Assembly (NCBI GenBank): GCA_903877165.1 | Contig: CAIRCU010000035.1 | Location: 1-64,000 of the forward strand | DNA length: 64,000 nucleotides | Direction of reading: 5' to 3' | From: Methanobacteriota archaeon | Lineage (GTDB): Archaea > Thermoplasmatota > E2 > DHVEG-1 | Part shown: piece after piece, positions 17,964 through 27,569 of the stretch | Position numbering within the stretch: position 1 is the stretch's first letter | Layout of the letters: every line of letters starts with the position of its first letter | Position numbers and translations under genes: made by a program | Notes under the pieces: model-generated | The model's database searches: none | What the model was told of the DNA's origin: nothing | Seen by the model: the letters and a program-made list of their open reading frames with translations, nothing else

Positions 17964-20900
17964 TTATGGTTGATAAAACCATATTTCACACCCATATTCT
18001 GGAACCAACGGTCTAAATTGAGCTTGCAATGAAACCGTCCCTACAACAAGCCGACCACTGCCCTCTGGAAATTCAATCATGGATCGAGCAGCAATATCAT
18101 AATCATGTCCGAAACCATTCGGCTTTTCCCCTAAATCATTTTTTACACTCGGTGTCAAGGTTGACCCGTCGTAATTCCAAACTTCACAACCATAAGAACT
18201 AGGATTCCCTAAAAATTGTGTATTTAACGTTCCTATCCACAGTTTGTTGCCACATATAGCCATTGACCAAGGATATTTATTATAATGATTATCAAACCCA
18301 TCAGTTGCTAACGGTGGAGGGTATTGTTCTACATTTCCTACTACACATTGCCAATTTGTGGTAGGACTCGAATTATCGAACCTCCAAATTTCTAAAGCTT
18401 TGGGCGTTTTAAATAGTCCAGAGAGTTGTAAAAAACTTGCGACCAAACCCACATATAAATACTGGTCGTTCCAATTTTGTAACCCCCGAATGCCATAATA
18501 TAATCTTCCGCCACTAATAACTGTGTGGAAACCATTACCGTTTGGTAGGTCTAGCATATGCCAATCATTTGCATCTCCAGATCCTGATCTAAATAATTCA
18601 CACCCTTTCTCCCCAATCACTGGAAATTGGACGTTATAAGTCCCGACGTATAATTCGCCTTGGAATTCCGTCATGCGCCATGCATAGGCATTCTGAGCCG
18701 TAGAGCCCGCACCTGACCCATCTCTAAACCCTAAATCAACTACCTGTTCCCACTCGGAGCCGTTATAGTTCGTCGTCCGCCAGACCTGACAGCGGCCATC
18801 GTCGGACGAATCCCAATTCATGGTTCCTACATAAAGACGATCTTTGAATACCGCCATACTGGTCACTGCACAATTATGCCAATTATGAAATCCACCACTG
18901 TAATAGGAGTTGGGATGAGAACGGCCAACAATATTTGTCCATGTCGATGTCGATCCATTATACCGCCATATTTCTAATCCCTTGCCATTCATAGGGCTAC
19001 TCCAAGTGCCCACAAAGAGATCCCCGTGGAACTCTTTGATTTCACCGGCCCCCCAGTTCGTAGTATCCCCAAAACCAGACCTGGTCGATGAATCGCCTTC
19101 TGTTCCAAAAATAACTGATGTCCAATGGTTAGTGCTCTGATTATATTTCCAGATTTCACAGCCATCACTCGCATCTGCCCTAAGCTTAAATATTGCTTCG
19201 CTAACACCTGTCATGATATCGTCAGTTAAATCCACACCATAAGCTTCAGCTTCACCATTATAATCATTTGCACCGTCAGGACCCCACGGATACGCCGTAA
19301 TGCCCTCGGCGAAGAACGTTAAATTATTCGGTTCAAGAAGAGTATCATTTGGAGATGCCCCTATCATGAAATTGTATATATCATTATTTTCTAAAGCTGT
19401 GATGTTGTCTATCGAAGTAATAGTGCTATTCTCTCCTTGTCCATCTGTAAGGTTATCACCGATTTCGATGGTTCTTGCTTCCTTTAAAACCCCGTTCACA
19501 AGAAAAACCTGATTCGGACTTGAGCTTACATTGCTATTAAATTTCAGAATGTAACCAGGAGATTCCTCATAGGTATGCTGATAGACGGCTTGTACCGTGG
19601 CATTGACGTACTCATGAGTACCCATGTCATATGCTTTTACCTTGTCGCCAGATTGGATGTCTTCAATATTCTGATATGAGCCATCAGCCATGGCGATATG
19701 TGTACCGACAGAGAATCCATTGAAGAGATGCAGGAAATCCCATTTCCATTTGTTGAGATTCTCAGTTCCGACATAGAGTTCGCCTTTATAGATGGCCATC
19801 CCTCTCGTTGCTACATTATGGCTAGTCCAAATGCTTCCTTTCCAAAAGCCATCTTGCACTAACAATCTATGCCATCCATGGTAATACCCGTGCAGGTGGA
19901 ATTCATGAATGCCGACCAGGATCTGGTTATTATTGCACATCAATGGAAGACCATAGGGGTCTCTAAAAACAGCGTACACACGATAAGTTCCGTTCCCGAA
20001 AGGCAAGTCTTTGGTGTTCACAAGATCATTGAAAATCGTGTCAAGCGGGAGTTGATTTCCTGTGGTGATGGTCCGAGGTGATGTCTCGTTGATGGCATCA
20101 TCAGCGACATACCATGAACCTTCATATAAATACTGTATTTGTATGAGGAGATATCCTTTGATATTGGTTGTGCCGGTGTCCTTGATTTTGGATTGGTTCC
20201 GGTAGTTGATCACGAGTTTCGGCTGGCCCGTCAAGCCTCCGTTATATTCATGGGAGCCGACAGTGATGTATTCGTTTCCGGTGGGGGTGTTGCCGTTGAT
20301 GTCGCGGCTGCTGCGGAGACAGAGTTTCGTCGTTCCGTTCTTGGTAATCCAATTGAGATTAGTGATATTGATTGGATTGTATCCGGTGGTGAAGAGGGTG
20401 GTGTTCAGTGTCCCGCCGTTGCCGGCGTAGTCGTTCTTGTTGTAGTCGCTTGCCTGCATTGGTGTGTGTGGGTAGGTGGATTGGCCGTTCTGGATAGTGA
20501 TGCTGAAGTCGGTCGTGGAGAAATCGCTGACTTTGTAGAGACTTAGTGTCGCGTTGTCGATGTAGGCGTTGGAGGGCAGGGTAGTGGTGTTGAAGATTAC
20601 GAACCCGCGATAAATGTAGTAGGTGCTGGAGACCTTCTTCTGTCCGATGGTGATGGAGGTTGCGGTGCTATTGACGGTGCCTGAGGTCGCTGTCCGTACA
20701 GTGCTGTAGCTTGTTCCTGAGTTGTAGATGAATCCGTCGCTGGCGAGCGAGGTGGTGGTGATGGTGGGGTCGATGACGACGGGGAAGGTCATCGCAGTCA
20801 AAGTGGTGTAGGGGACGCCGGAGAGGAGGTAGGTGTCGCCCCCTTGGTGGACGAGTCGGTAGATTAAGGGTGCGATGGCTGAGGTGTTGTTTTGTTCGTA

Positions 20901-22082
20901 GGCAGTGCCGATGGGGAAGGCACAGGCGAAGCGGTTGAGGGCGTCTCGGTAGGTGATGCCTTGCGTGACGGTGTAGTTGCCGGTGATCGGGTTTTGGCCG
21001 TCGTACGGGGTGAGGCTGAGGCTATCTATTTTGGTGGCGAAGACGAGGTACGTGTTTGGTCCAAGACCGTATTGGCTGGGCGGGTGGCTGAGAAGCGCTG
21101 TTTTGGTTGTGTTGGTGAGGGTGATGGCTTCTTTGAGCTGGGTGTTCTGGTAGGTGTAGGTGAGGTCGGTGCCGGTGAAGACACCGGGGTAGGTGGCATT
21201 GTTTCCGTTGAATTGTCCATTGCTGTTCTGTGTGTTTTGCAGGATATGGGTCGTCCAGGTTGTTGGGTCGATGTAGCCGATGGTGGTGAGTTTGGTGCGG
21301 ATGACCATGGTAGTGGGGTCGGTGGAGCGGTTGTAGGCGAAGGCGATGGGCCAGGTATCTTGGGTGTTGGTTTTGAAGTACGCGGCGTAGGGTCCTTGGT
21401 CGTTGCCCTGGGTGTATCCGTTGATGTAGGCGAGGCTGCCTTGTGGTGTTGGTGTGAGGGTGGTGTTGATGGGTGTCCAGGTTCCGTTGGTGTCTTGGTA
21501 GTTGATGGGTTCTTGGTAGGTTTCGAGGGTGTTATCGCCGGTGGTGGCGTTGTAATAGATGTTCCAGGTGGATCCTTGGTTAACGAGGGTGAGGTCGACC
21601 TGGGGATTGGGTGGGTCGGTGAGATTGACGGTCTGGTTTTCAGTGTAGTTATCTTTGAGGGTGGCGATGCTGAGGCTGGCGAAGGCGGTGACGTTGAAGC
21701 AGCGGGTGGTGGTGTTGGTATTGTTGGCGTTGTCGGTGGCCCAGATAGTGTAATTGTAGCGTCCATGCTCCCAGGTGTCAGGGAAGATGCATTGGTAGCT
21801 TGTTCCTTTGTTGGAGGTGGAGAGGTTGGTGTGGGTGTGGTTAGGGTATGTGATGTTGACTTTGACGAGGTGGACGCCGCTTATGTTGTCGGTGACGGTA
21901 GGATTGATGGTGACGTTGAAGCCGAAGCCGACGGTCTGTGGGCTTGCTGAGGCAGCTGAGATCCTTGGTGGGTAATAGTCGGGTGTGGTGGCTTTGGTGA
22001 TGGATGGTACGAGATTATTTGTGATGATGATTGACGATCCTATAAGGAGCGTTAATACGAAAATAACGTACATTTTTTTCAT
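17964..22082 (-). CDS. 1372-aa secreted surface protein: Ig-like N-terminus, DNRLRE-type domain, propeller-like repeats and an embedded Hint-like domain
   Basis: DGFIYNSGTSYSTVRTATSG...RGFVIFNTTTLPSNAYIDNATLSLY; repeated CEIWKYN/CELFRSG/LYVGT units; Hint-like segment around 19290-19718. Confidence 0.8.
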   Translation of the reverse strand: MKKMYVIFVLTLLIGSSIIITNNLVPSITKATTPDYYPPRISAASASPQTVGFGFNVTINPTVTDNISGVHLVKVNITYPNHTHTNLSTSNKGTSYQCIFPDTWEHGRYNYTIWATDNANNTNTTTRCFNVTAFASLSIATLKDNYTENQTVNLTDPPNPQVDLTLVNQGSTWNIYYNATTGDNTLETYQEPINYQDTNGTWTPINTTLTPTPQGSLAYINGYTQGNDQGPYAAYFKTNTQDTWPIAFAYNRSTDPTTMVIRTKLTTIGYIDPTTWTTHILQNTQNSNGQFNGNNATYPGVFTGTDLTYTYQNTQLKEAITLTNTTKTALLSHPPSQYGLGPNTYLVFATKIDSLSLTPYDGQNPITGNYTVTQGITYRDALNRFACAFPIGTAYEQNNTSAIAPLIYRLVHQGGDTYLLSGVPYTTLTAMTFPVVIDPTITTTSLASDGFIYNSGTSYSTVRTATSGTVNSTATSITIGQKKVSSTYYIYRGFVIFNTTTLPSNAYIDNATLSLYKVSDFSTTDFSITIQNGQSTYPHTPMQASDYNKNDYAGNGGTLNTTLFTTGYNPINITNLNWITKNGTTKLCLRSSRDINGNTPTGNEYITVGSHEYNGGLTGQPKLVINYRNQSKIKDTGTTNIKGYLLIQIQYLYEGSWYVADDAINETSPRTITTGNQLPLDTIFNDLVNTKDLPFGNGTYRVYAVFRDPYGLPLMCNNNQILVGIHEFHLHGYYHGWHRLLVQDGFWKGSIWTSHNVATRGMAIYKGELYVGTENLNKWKWDFLHLFNGFSVGTHIAMADGSYQNIEDIQSGDKVKAYDMGTHEYVNATVQAVYQHTYEESPGYILKFNSNVSSSPNQVFLVNGVLKEARTIEIGDNLTDGQGENSTITSIDNITALENNDIYNFMIGASPNDTLLEPNNLTFFAEGITAYPWGPDGANDYNGEAEAYGVDLTDDIMTGVSEAIFKLRADASDGCEIWKYNQSTNHWTSVIFGTEGDSSTRSGFGDTTNWGAGEIKEFHGDLFVGTWSSPMNGKGLEIWRYNGSTSTWTNIVGRSHPNSYYSGGFHNWHNCAVTSMAVFKDRLYVGTMNWDSSDDGRCQVWRTTNYNGSEWEQVVDLGFRDGSGAGSTAQNAYAWRMTEFQGELYVGTYNVQFPVIGEKGCELFRSGSGDANDWHMLDLPNGNGFHTVISGGRLYYGIRGLQNWNDQYLYVGLVASFLQLSGLFKTPKALEIWRFDNSSPTTNWQCVVGNVEQYPPPLATDGFDNHYNKYPWSMAICGNKLWIGTLNTQFLGNPSSYGCEVWNYDGSTLTPSVKNDLGEKPNGFGHDYDIAARSMIEFPEGSGRLVVGTVSLQAQFRPLVPEYGCEIWFYQP

Positions 22083-22351
22083 TATATTTCCTTCCCCGAA
22101 ATATTTTACGATATATAGGTATATAAAGAGATATTATTATAATTATATGACAAAGGTTTAATAGTAGTCCGAAAAAATGTTATCAATTGTCCTACTATTT
22201 ATCGATTTTTTTTCTAATATAATATAGGAAAAAAAATTTCATAAATTTCGAATATATTCCCTAATTATTGGTATATAAAAACAGCTCCTTGTTTGAAACC
22301 AAGAAAATATAATTTTTTGATAGTCAAGGTTTAATGAACCTTCGAATGCCA

Positions 22352-22726
22352 TCATCCGGGAATTTCCAAATCTCCATACATGTTTGTTGAAAAATCAGTT
22401 ATTCTCTTAGTTAAAAAAAAGTGTAACGCTTTCTTGAAATGATATTTCCATTTTTCTTCCTGTTTGAAAACATGAAGGAAAATCACGCAATACCCGTTCT
22501 TCGAAAAGACCTTCTTACGATAATCATAACTGAAGTCTTTTGAACCACATACTTCAACATAAACACCAAATTGAGATAGAAAAAAATCCGGTGCCCAAAC
22601 ACGTGGACGACCATTGTCATCCCACACAAACACCGGTTGTTCATAAATCCATTCGATATTCATTTTTTTCAGGAAATCAGCCACTCTTCTTTCAGGAAAC
22701 GTCATCCGTGAATTTTCATGCTGCAT
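22352..22726 (-). CDS. PD-(D/E)XK/Vsr/DUF559-like nuclease-fold protein
   Basis: RRVADFLKKMNIEWIYEQPVFVW...VWAPDFFLSQFGVYVEVCGSKDFSYDYRKKVFSKNGYCVIFLH: PD...E-x-C-G order of a restriction-endonuclease fold. Confidence 0.6.
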   Translation of the reverse strand: MQHENSRMTFPERRVADFLKKMNIEWIYEQPVFVWDDNGRPRVWAPDFFLSQFGVYVEVCGSKDFSYDYRKKVFSKNGYCVIFLHVFKQEEKWKYHFKKALHFFLTKRITDFSTNMYGDLEIPG

Positions 22727-22852
22727 ACTTTCACCTCTTGGAAAAAGAAAAGAAAATTTTTAGTAAAAGATAGAGTCGATCGCCCAAGCACCAGGAACCG
22801 ATGAAAACACCATTTTCTTGGTTCATTTCTCTCCTGTTTACCTGTGAGGGTT

Positions 22853-22865
22853 CGGCCTGGCCCAT
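22853..22865 (+). repeat. 13-nt copy of the tRNA-Val 3' end (cggcctggcccat), candidate attR
   Basis: Identical to 15310-15322; the preceding ggttc also occurs in the tRNA T arm. Confidence 0.65.
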
Positions 22866-22880
22866 CCTTTCTTCTAAACC

Positions 22881-23252
22881 TTGAAATACGCCGTAGACGA
22901 TGTTTTCATCGTGGATGTCGACGAATTCGTACGCACCAAAGTCCTCCCTCAGTATCGCGACATCGCCACGGTGCTCCGGCAGCTCATACATGAGACAGCC
23001 CCCGAAGCCAAGGAGACGATCAGCTACGGCATCCCCGCATTCAGACTGAAGCGCATCATCGCGGTCATCAGCCCCACGAAACAAGGCATCACCTTCGCAT
23101 TTGCCCGAGGCGCAGAATTCGAAGACAGATACGGTCTGCTCCAGGGAAAAGGCACCGTCTCAAAACATGTCAAAATCAAGTCCGTGGAAACCGCGGACAC
23201 GGAAGCCCTCAGATATTATATCAGGCAGGCAGTGGCCCTTAACTCAATGTGA
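22881..23252 (+). CDS. DUF1801/YdhG-like protein
   Basis: PQYRDIATVLRQLIHETAPEAKETISYGIPAFRLKRIIAVISPTKQGITFAFARGAEF; TTG start. Confidence 0.75.
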   Translation: MKYAVDDVFIVDVDEFVRTKVLPQYRDIATVLRQLIHETAPEAKETISYGIPAFRLKRIIAVISPTKQGITFAFARGAEFEDRYGLLQGKGTVSKHVKIKSVETADTEALRYYIRQAVALNSM

Positions 23253-23257
23253 TCTCT

Positions 23258-24250
23258 ATGAAGACGGGTACGAAAATCATCCTGACGTTGCTCTTCCTAT
23301 CGCCAGCTCTCGGCGAGCTGCTCTCCGGTTCATCCCCGCCCCTCGAATTCTTCACGCCCTTCGGCCTCATCACCCTGATTTCCTTCTACGGCGGCAGCAC
23401 CGTGCTCATCCGAGAGGCACGCGCACGTTGGAACCTCCAATGGAGCATCGTCCTCCTAGCCATCGCCTATGGAATCCTCGAAGAAGGCGTCATGATGCAG
23501 TCGTTCTTCAACATCAACCACGTGGATCTCGGCGCCCTCTCCGGGTACGGGATGTTCGGCGGCATCCAATGGCCCTGGACCATCAACTTGATTGTGTACC
23601 ATGCGACCATCAGCACGCTCATCCCTATCGCCATGGTTGAACTCCTCTGGCCGCAGTACACTAACACCCCGCTGCTCAACAAGAAAAGCCTCCTCGTAAT
23701 CATAGGCGCGGTCGGCATCGACACGACCGTCTTTATGTACTATGTCTGGTCGCTGCAGAAGAACTATTTGACGCCGTATGTTCCAAGCCCGGTCTTGCTG
23801 CTCGGCAGCTGCGCAGTCATCGGCGTCTTGATCTGGTGTGCATACAGATTTCGAGCCAGCCGGCTACGGGTTACCACAGGGAAGCTACTATCCCCGTTTT
23901 CCTTTGCCGTCGTAGGTTTTCTCCTGCAGGTGATCATCCTTGTCACCGGTCTGCTGGCTAGCGGTCACGTTCCCGCGTCGACGACCCTTATCGTACAATG
24001 CGTCGGCCTCGGCCTCGCCGGCGTGTTCCTCGGCCGCCAGTTCTTCCATCAGCACCGCACCGTCCGTCATGTCGTCGGCTTCATCGTCGGGTCGATTCTC
24101 TTCTGGATAGTACTTACCCCCCTCAATGAGTTCGTCAATAAAATGCTGGGGATGTTGCCAATGGGCGTTTGTGCCCTCGTTCTTCTTTTGTACTGGAGGA
24201 TGGTTGTCCTGCGAAAGGAACAAGGGAAGACCGTAGTTGACGTGATCTGA
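23258..24250 (+). CDS. Polytopic membrane protein of unknown function
   Basis: About 9 hydrophobic segments; YGILEEGVMMQSFF motif. Confidence 0.7.
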   Translation: MKTGTKIILTLLFLSPALGELLSGSSPPLEFFTPFGLITLISFYGGSTVLIREARARWNLQWSIVLLAIAYGILEEGVMMQSFFNINHVDLGALSGYGMFGGIQWPWTINLIVYHATISTLIPIAMVELLWPQYTNTPLLNKKSLLVIIGAVGIDTTVFMYYVWSLQKNYLTPYVPSPVLLLGSCAVIGVLIWCAYRFRASRLRVTTGKLLSPFSFAVVGFLLQVIILVTGLLASGHVPASTTLIVQCVGLGLAGVFLGRQFFHQHRTVRHVVGFIVGSILFWIVLTPLNEFVNKMLGMLPMGVCALVLLLYWRMVVLRKEQGKTVVDVI

Positions 24251-24262
24251 AAAAGATTCTCA

Positions 24263-24601
24263 TCACGAGTGTTTCTTGGAAAATGTGAGAAGTTCGTTTG
24301 TCCGCAGGCTCTTCAGTGACAGTGCGGTGTCGTTGTCCGAGAAGGTGTACTCGAAGGTGAATTCCTTCTTCGGTTTGAGGAGAATCATCAGCAACCCATC
24401 CCGTAGCTCCCAGGTTGGCACTATGTTGGGTCGGCCGAACTCCAAGGGATGCCGCATGCCCATATACTCCTTGGTATCCTCGCCCCACAGGCCGGTGAAG
24501 GCAAGTCTTCCATCCGGTAGGAACTCAAGGAAGACTTGTTCGCCGCTGACCTCGGCGTGCCATCGCCCAAAAAACCGATGACTCTCCCCCGCATGCTGCA
24601 T
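24263..24601 (-). CDS. Hypothetical protein
   Basis: MQHAGESHRFFGRWHAEVSGEQVFLEFLPDGRLAFTGLW...; start chosen at 24601 because the longer ORF overlaps the divergent gene. Confidence 0.5.
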   Translation of the reverse strand: MQHAGESHRFFGRWHAEVSGEQVFLEFLPDGRLAFTGLWGEDTKEYMGMRHPLEFGRPNIVPTWELRDGLLMILLKPKKEFTFEYTFSDNDTALSLKSLRTNELLTFSKKHS

Positions 24602-24710
24602 AGGAGGCGGCCATCGCCTCCCTTCTTTATTAACGTTAGCAAAATCATTGTATCCTTCTGAGGGATGGTCGAAGACTATTATTATATGGACCCTGGTTGA
24701 TGAGGCAGGT

Positions 24711-25742
24711 ATGTCCGTCTTTGCTGGTTTCGGAAGTGACAATCACGCTGGCGTGCACCCGGCTGTTCTCAAGGCGCTGGAAACGGTGAACCCTGGGTAC
24801 GCGGTCGCGTACGGGGATGACGAGACCACGGCACAGGCTGTGAAACTCTTCAAAAAGATCTTCGGTTCAGGCTGTAACGTCTATTTCCTCTACAACGGCA
24901 CCGGTGCGAACATCCTTGGGCTGTGCAGCATCATGTCGTCCTTCAATTCTGTGATTTGTACGGATGTCGCGCATCTCACGGTCCATGAGTGCTGCGGTCC
25001 GGAGTCGTTCATTGGATGCAAGCTTGTTCCGGTCCCGGCTCCGGATGGGAAACTTACTGTCGACCTCGTCGATTCGTGTCTCGTCGGAATCGGGGATCCT
25101 CACATGGCGCAGCCGAAAGTCGTGTCCCTGACGGAGGCGACAGAGCGGGGGACGGTGTACCGTCCTGAGGAGATAACGCGGCTGGCGCGGTTCGCACATG
25201 AGCATGGCATTCTAGTACATATGGATGGGGCTCGTCTGTGTAATGCGGCCGCGTCTCTTCATGTGGGTTTAGGTGAGCTTGCGGGGAAGGCGGGTGTCGA
25301 CGTCCTGTCGTTCGGTGGGACGAAGAACGGGATGATGTTCGGCGAGGCCGTCGTGTTCTTCAACAAAGAGCTGTCGACGTGTTTTCCGTACATCCGGAAG
25401 CAGGGGATGCAGCTGTCGTCCAAGATGCGGTACATCTCCGCGCAGTTCATCGCGATGCTGGAAGGCGACGTGTGGCTGCAGAATGCTTCCCATGCGAACG
25501 CTATGGCACATGTTCTCGCTAAGGGGCTTAGAAAGATCCCTGGGGTGAAGATGACGCAGCCGGTGGAGGCGAACATGGTGTTTGCGCTGCTGCCTGAGCG
25601 AATCATCCCGGAGCTGCAGCAGGAGTTCTTCTTCCATCGGTTCGATGAGCGCAGGCCGGAGGTTCGGCTCGTCTGCTCGTTCCAGACGACGGCTGATGAG
25701 GTCGAGGCGTTCGTTTCGGCTGTTCGTAAGGTGGTGCGCTGA
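24711..25742 (+). CDS. Threonine aldolase-family PLP enzyme
   Basis: FGSDNHAGVHPAVLKALETVN...YGDDETTAQAVKLFKKIFG, HMDGARLCNAAASL, DVLSFGGTKNGMMFGEAVVFF (PLP lysine). Confidence 0.93.
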   Translation: MSVFAGFGSDNHAGVHPAVLKALETVNPGYAVAYGDDETTAQAVKLFKKIFGSGCNVYFLYNGTGANILGLCSIMSSFNSVICTDVAHLTVHECCGPESFIGCKLVPVPAPDGKLTVDLVDSCLVGIGDPHMAQPKVVSLTEATERGTVYRPEEITRLARFAHEHGILVHMDGARLCNAAASLHVGLGELAGKAGVDVLSFGGTKNGMMFGEAVVFFNKELSTCFPYIRKQGMQLSSKMRYISAQFIAMLEGDVWLQNASHANAMAHVLAKGLRKIPGVKMTQPVEANMVFALLPERIIPELQQEFFFHRFDERRPEVRLVCSFQTTADEVEAFVSAVRKVVR

Positions 25743-25749
25743 GGTTGCT

Positions 25750-26583
25750 ATGAGTGGAAAACGTGTGTTGATCACGGGTGCGACGTCCGGGATCGGGATG
25801 GAGACTGCTCGAGGGCTTGCGAAACTGGGGTATTCCGTGGTTCTTACGGCTCGTGACAACGCGCGTGGCGAGGAGGCCCGCAATGAACTTGTCTCGTCGA
25901 CGGGGAACAAGGATGTCGAGGTGTTGTTTTGTGATCTGGGGTCGTTTGCCTCGATCCGGAAATGCGCAGCGGAGTATCGGGAGCGGTTTGACCGCTTGGA
26001 CGTCCTTGTGAACAACGCGGGGGTGTGGGACTTCCACAGGCAGCAGTCCGCTGATGGCATCGAGCGGATCTTCGCGGTGAACTACCTGGCGCCGTTCTTG
26101 TTGACGAACCTGCTGCTGGATTCCTTGAAAGTGAGTGCGCCGTCGCGGGTCGTGAACGTCGCCTCCGGGCTGCATCAAGGCGTGCTTCATCTTGATGACC
26201 TGGAGTTGAAGGAGGGCTGGTCTGGGATGAAGGCGTATCGGCAGTCGAAGCTGGCGGTTATCTTATGGACGCGTCTGCTGTCGAAGAAGCTCGCCGGGTC
26301 TAATGTGACGGTGAACTGTGCGCAGCCTGGGTTGATGAGAACGAATCTGGCGCGGGATGCGCCATGGGCGTACCGGGTCGGGTTTTTGATGTTCGGGAAG
26401 CGCCCGGAGCGTGGTGCACAGTCATCGATTTATCTGGCGAGCTCGCCTGATGTCCAGCAGACGACCGGGGAGTATTTCAAGGATTCGCAAGTGGCTCGAT
26501 CGTCCAAGGAGTCGTACGACATGGACGTGGCTGCGCGGCTGTGGGACGTATCGATGAAGATCGTCGGGTTGTCGGGGAAGTAA
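25750..26583 (+). CDS. Short-chain dehydrogenase/reductase
   Basis: KRVLITGATSGIGMETARGLA, LDVLVNNAGVW, YRQSKLAVILW. Confidence 0.92.
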   Translation: MSGKRVLITGATSGIGMETARGLAKLGYSVVLTARDNARGEEARNELVSSTGNKDVEVLFCDLGSFASIRKCAAEYRERFDRLDVLVNNAGVWDFHRQQSADGIERIFAVNYLAPFLLTNLLLDSLKVSAPSRVVNVASGLHQGVLHLDDLELKEGWSGMKAYRQSKLAVILWTRLLSKKLAGSNVTVNCAQPGLMRTNLARDAPWAYRVGFLMFGKRPERGAQSSIYLASSPDVQQTTGEYFKDSQVARSSKESYDMDVAARLWDVSMKIVGLSGK

Positions 26584-26634
26584 CCAGGGTCTCTTGGTTT
26601 TATTAAGCCGCTGTTCTATCTCTGTGGTGGTCTC

Positions 26635-27048
26635 ATGAGTCAGCCGGTGAAGGTCACTGCCGCGATCATCAGGAAGAAGGGGTTGATTCTGATTGCGCAG
26701 CGGAAGCATTCGAGTTGGCTGGAGTCGGACAAGTGGGAGTTTCCCGGCGGGAAGATCGAGCCTGGAGAGACGCCGGAGGAGTGCCTGGTGCGGGAGATCC
26801 AGGAGGAACTGGGCATCAGGATTGCTCTCGACCAGGTGTTCATGGTGCACCCCTATACGTATATGAAGGAGGGGCGGCCGTCGCCAATCGAGCTGCATGT
26901 GTTCCTGGCGCAGTGGGTCAGCGGGGAGCCGCAGTGTCTGGACTGCCAGGATTTCCGGTGGGTGCGGCCTTCGGAGCTGCGGTCGTATCCGTTCGTCGCC
27001 GGTGATCTGGCTGTGGTGGAGGCGTTCCTGCGACAGCAGTCAGTATGA
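26635..27048 (+). CDS. NUDIX hydrolase (MutT-like)
   Basis: WEFPGGKIEPGETPEECLVREIQEELGI Nudix box. Confidence 0.95.
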   Translation: MSQPVKVTAAIIRKKGLILIAQRKHSSWLESDKWEFPGGKIEPGETPEECLVREIQEELGIRIALDQVFMVHPYTYMKEGRPSPIELHVFLAQWVSGEPQCLDCQDFRWVRPSELRSYPFVAGDLAVVEAFLRQQSV

Positions 27049-27125
27049 GAACACAGGGCAAGTTATCTTAGGAAAGCCACGATAAAAAAAGAAAAAAAGG
27101 GGGGAAGGGAGGTCGCAGCGTTCGG

Positions 27126-27455
27126 TTAATTCACGATGGGTAGGCCTGCGAACTGCCCGTCTATGACGCAGTGTCTGACGTGCCCGACGAAGTCGCCTGT
27201 GAACGTCACGTGTTGGAGCAGGAAGACGCCGGTCTTGGGGGCGTGGAGCGGCTCATGGATAACGTAGAACACGATGAGGGCGTTCATAGCTTTGAGGTGG
27301 AGGTAGTTGTGCGGAAGCAAGGTAAGGCTGATGCCGACGACTTTGGTGTAGGTCCGAGCTCCGCCCAATGACTCCGGGGTCGCGCCTGCGATAGGGATCA
27401 TCGCTAGGATAAGCATTAAGGCTGCGACGATGGTGATTCTTTTGTCCATGTGCAT
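27126..27455 (-). CDS. Small secreted hypothetical protein
   Basis: MHMDKRITIVAALMLILAMIPIAGA signal peptide; 109 aa. Confidence 0.6.
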   Translation of the reverse strand: MHMDKRITIVAALMLILAMIPIAGATPESLGGARTYTKVVGISLTLLPHNYLHLKAMNALIVFYVIHEPLHAPKTGVFLLQHVTFTGDFVGHVRHCVIDGQFAGLPIVN

Positions 27456-27569
27456 CGTCAGTGTTTTTATTTTGTGGCTATATAAATATTTCGTCCCTGG
27501 TGGTTCCCCGGTGCGTCCTCTGTGGAGCTAAAGGGCGGTACAATGATGCAAACGACCCGTCGTTGGTCA

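Noticed and set aside
20892-21950. 352-aa + strand ORF
   Set aside because: Antisense to the 1372-aa surface protein; Gly/Val-rich translation caused by the strand's GT bias.
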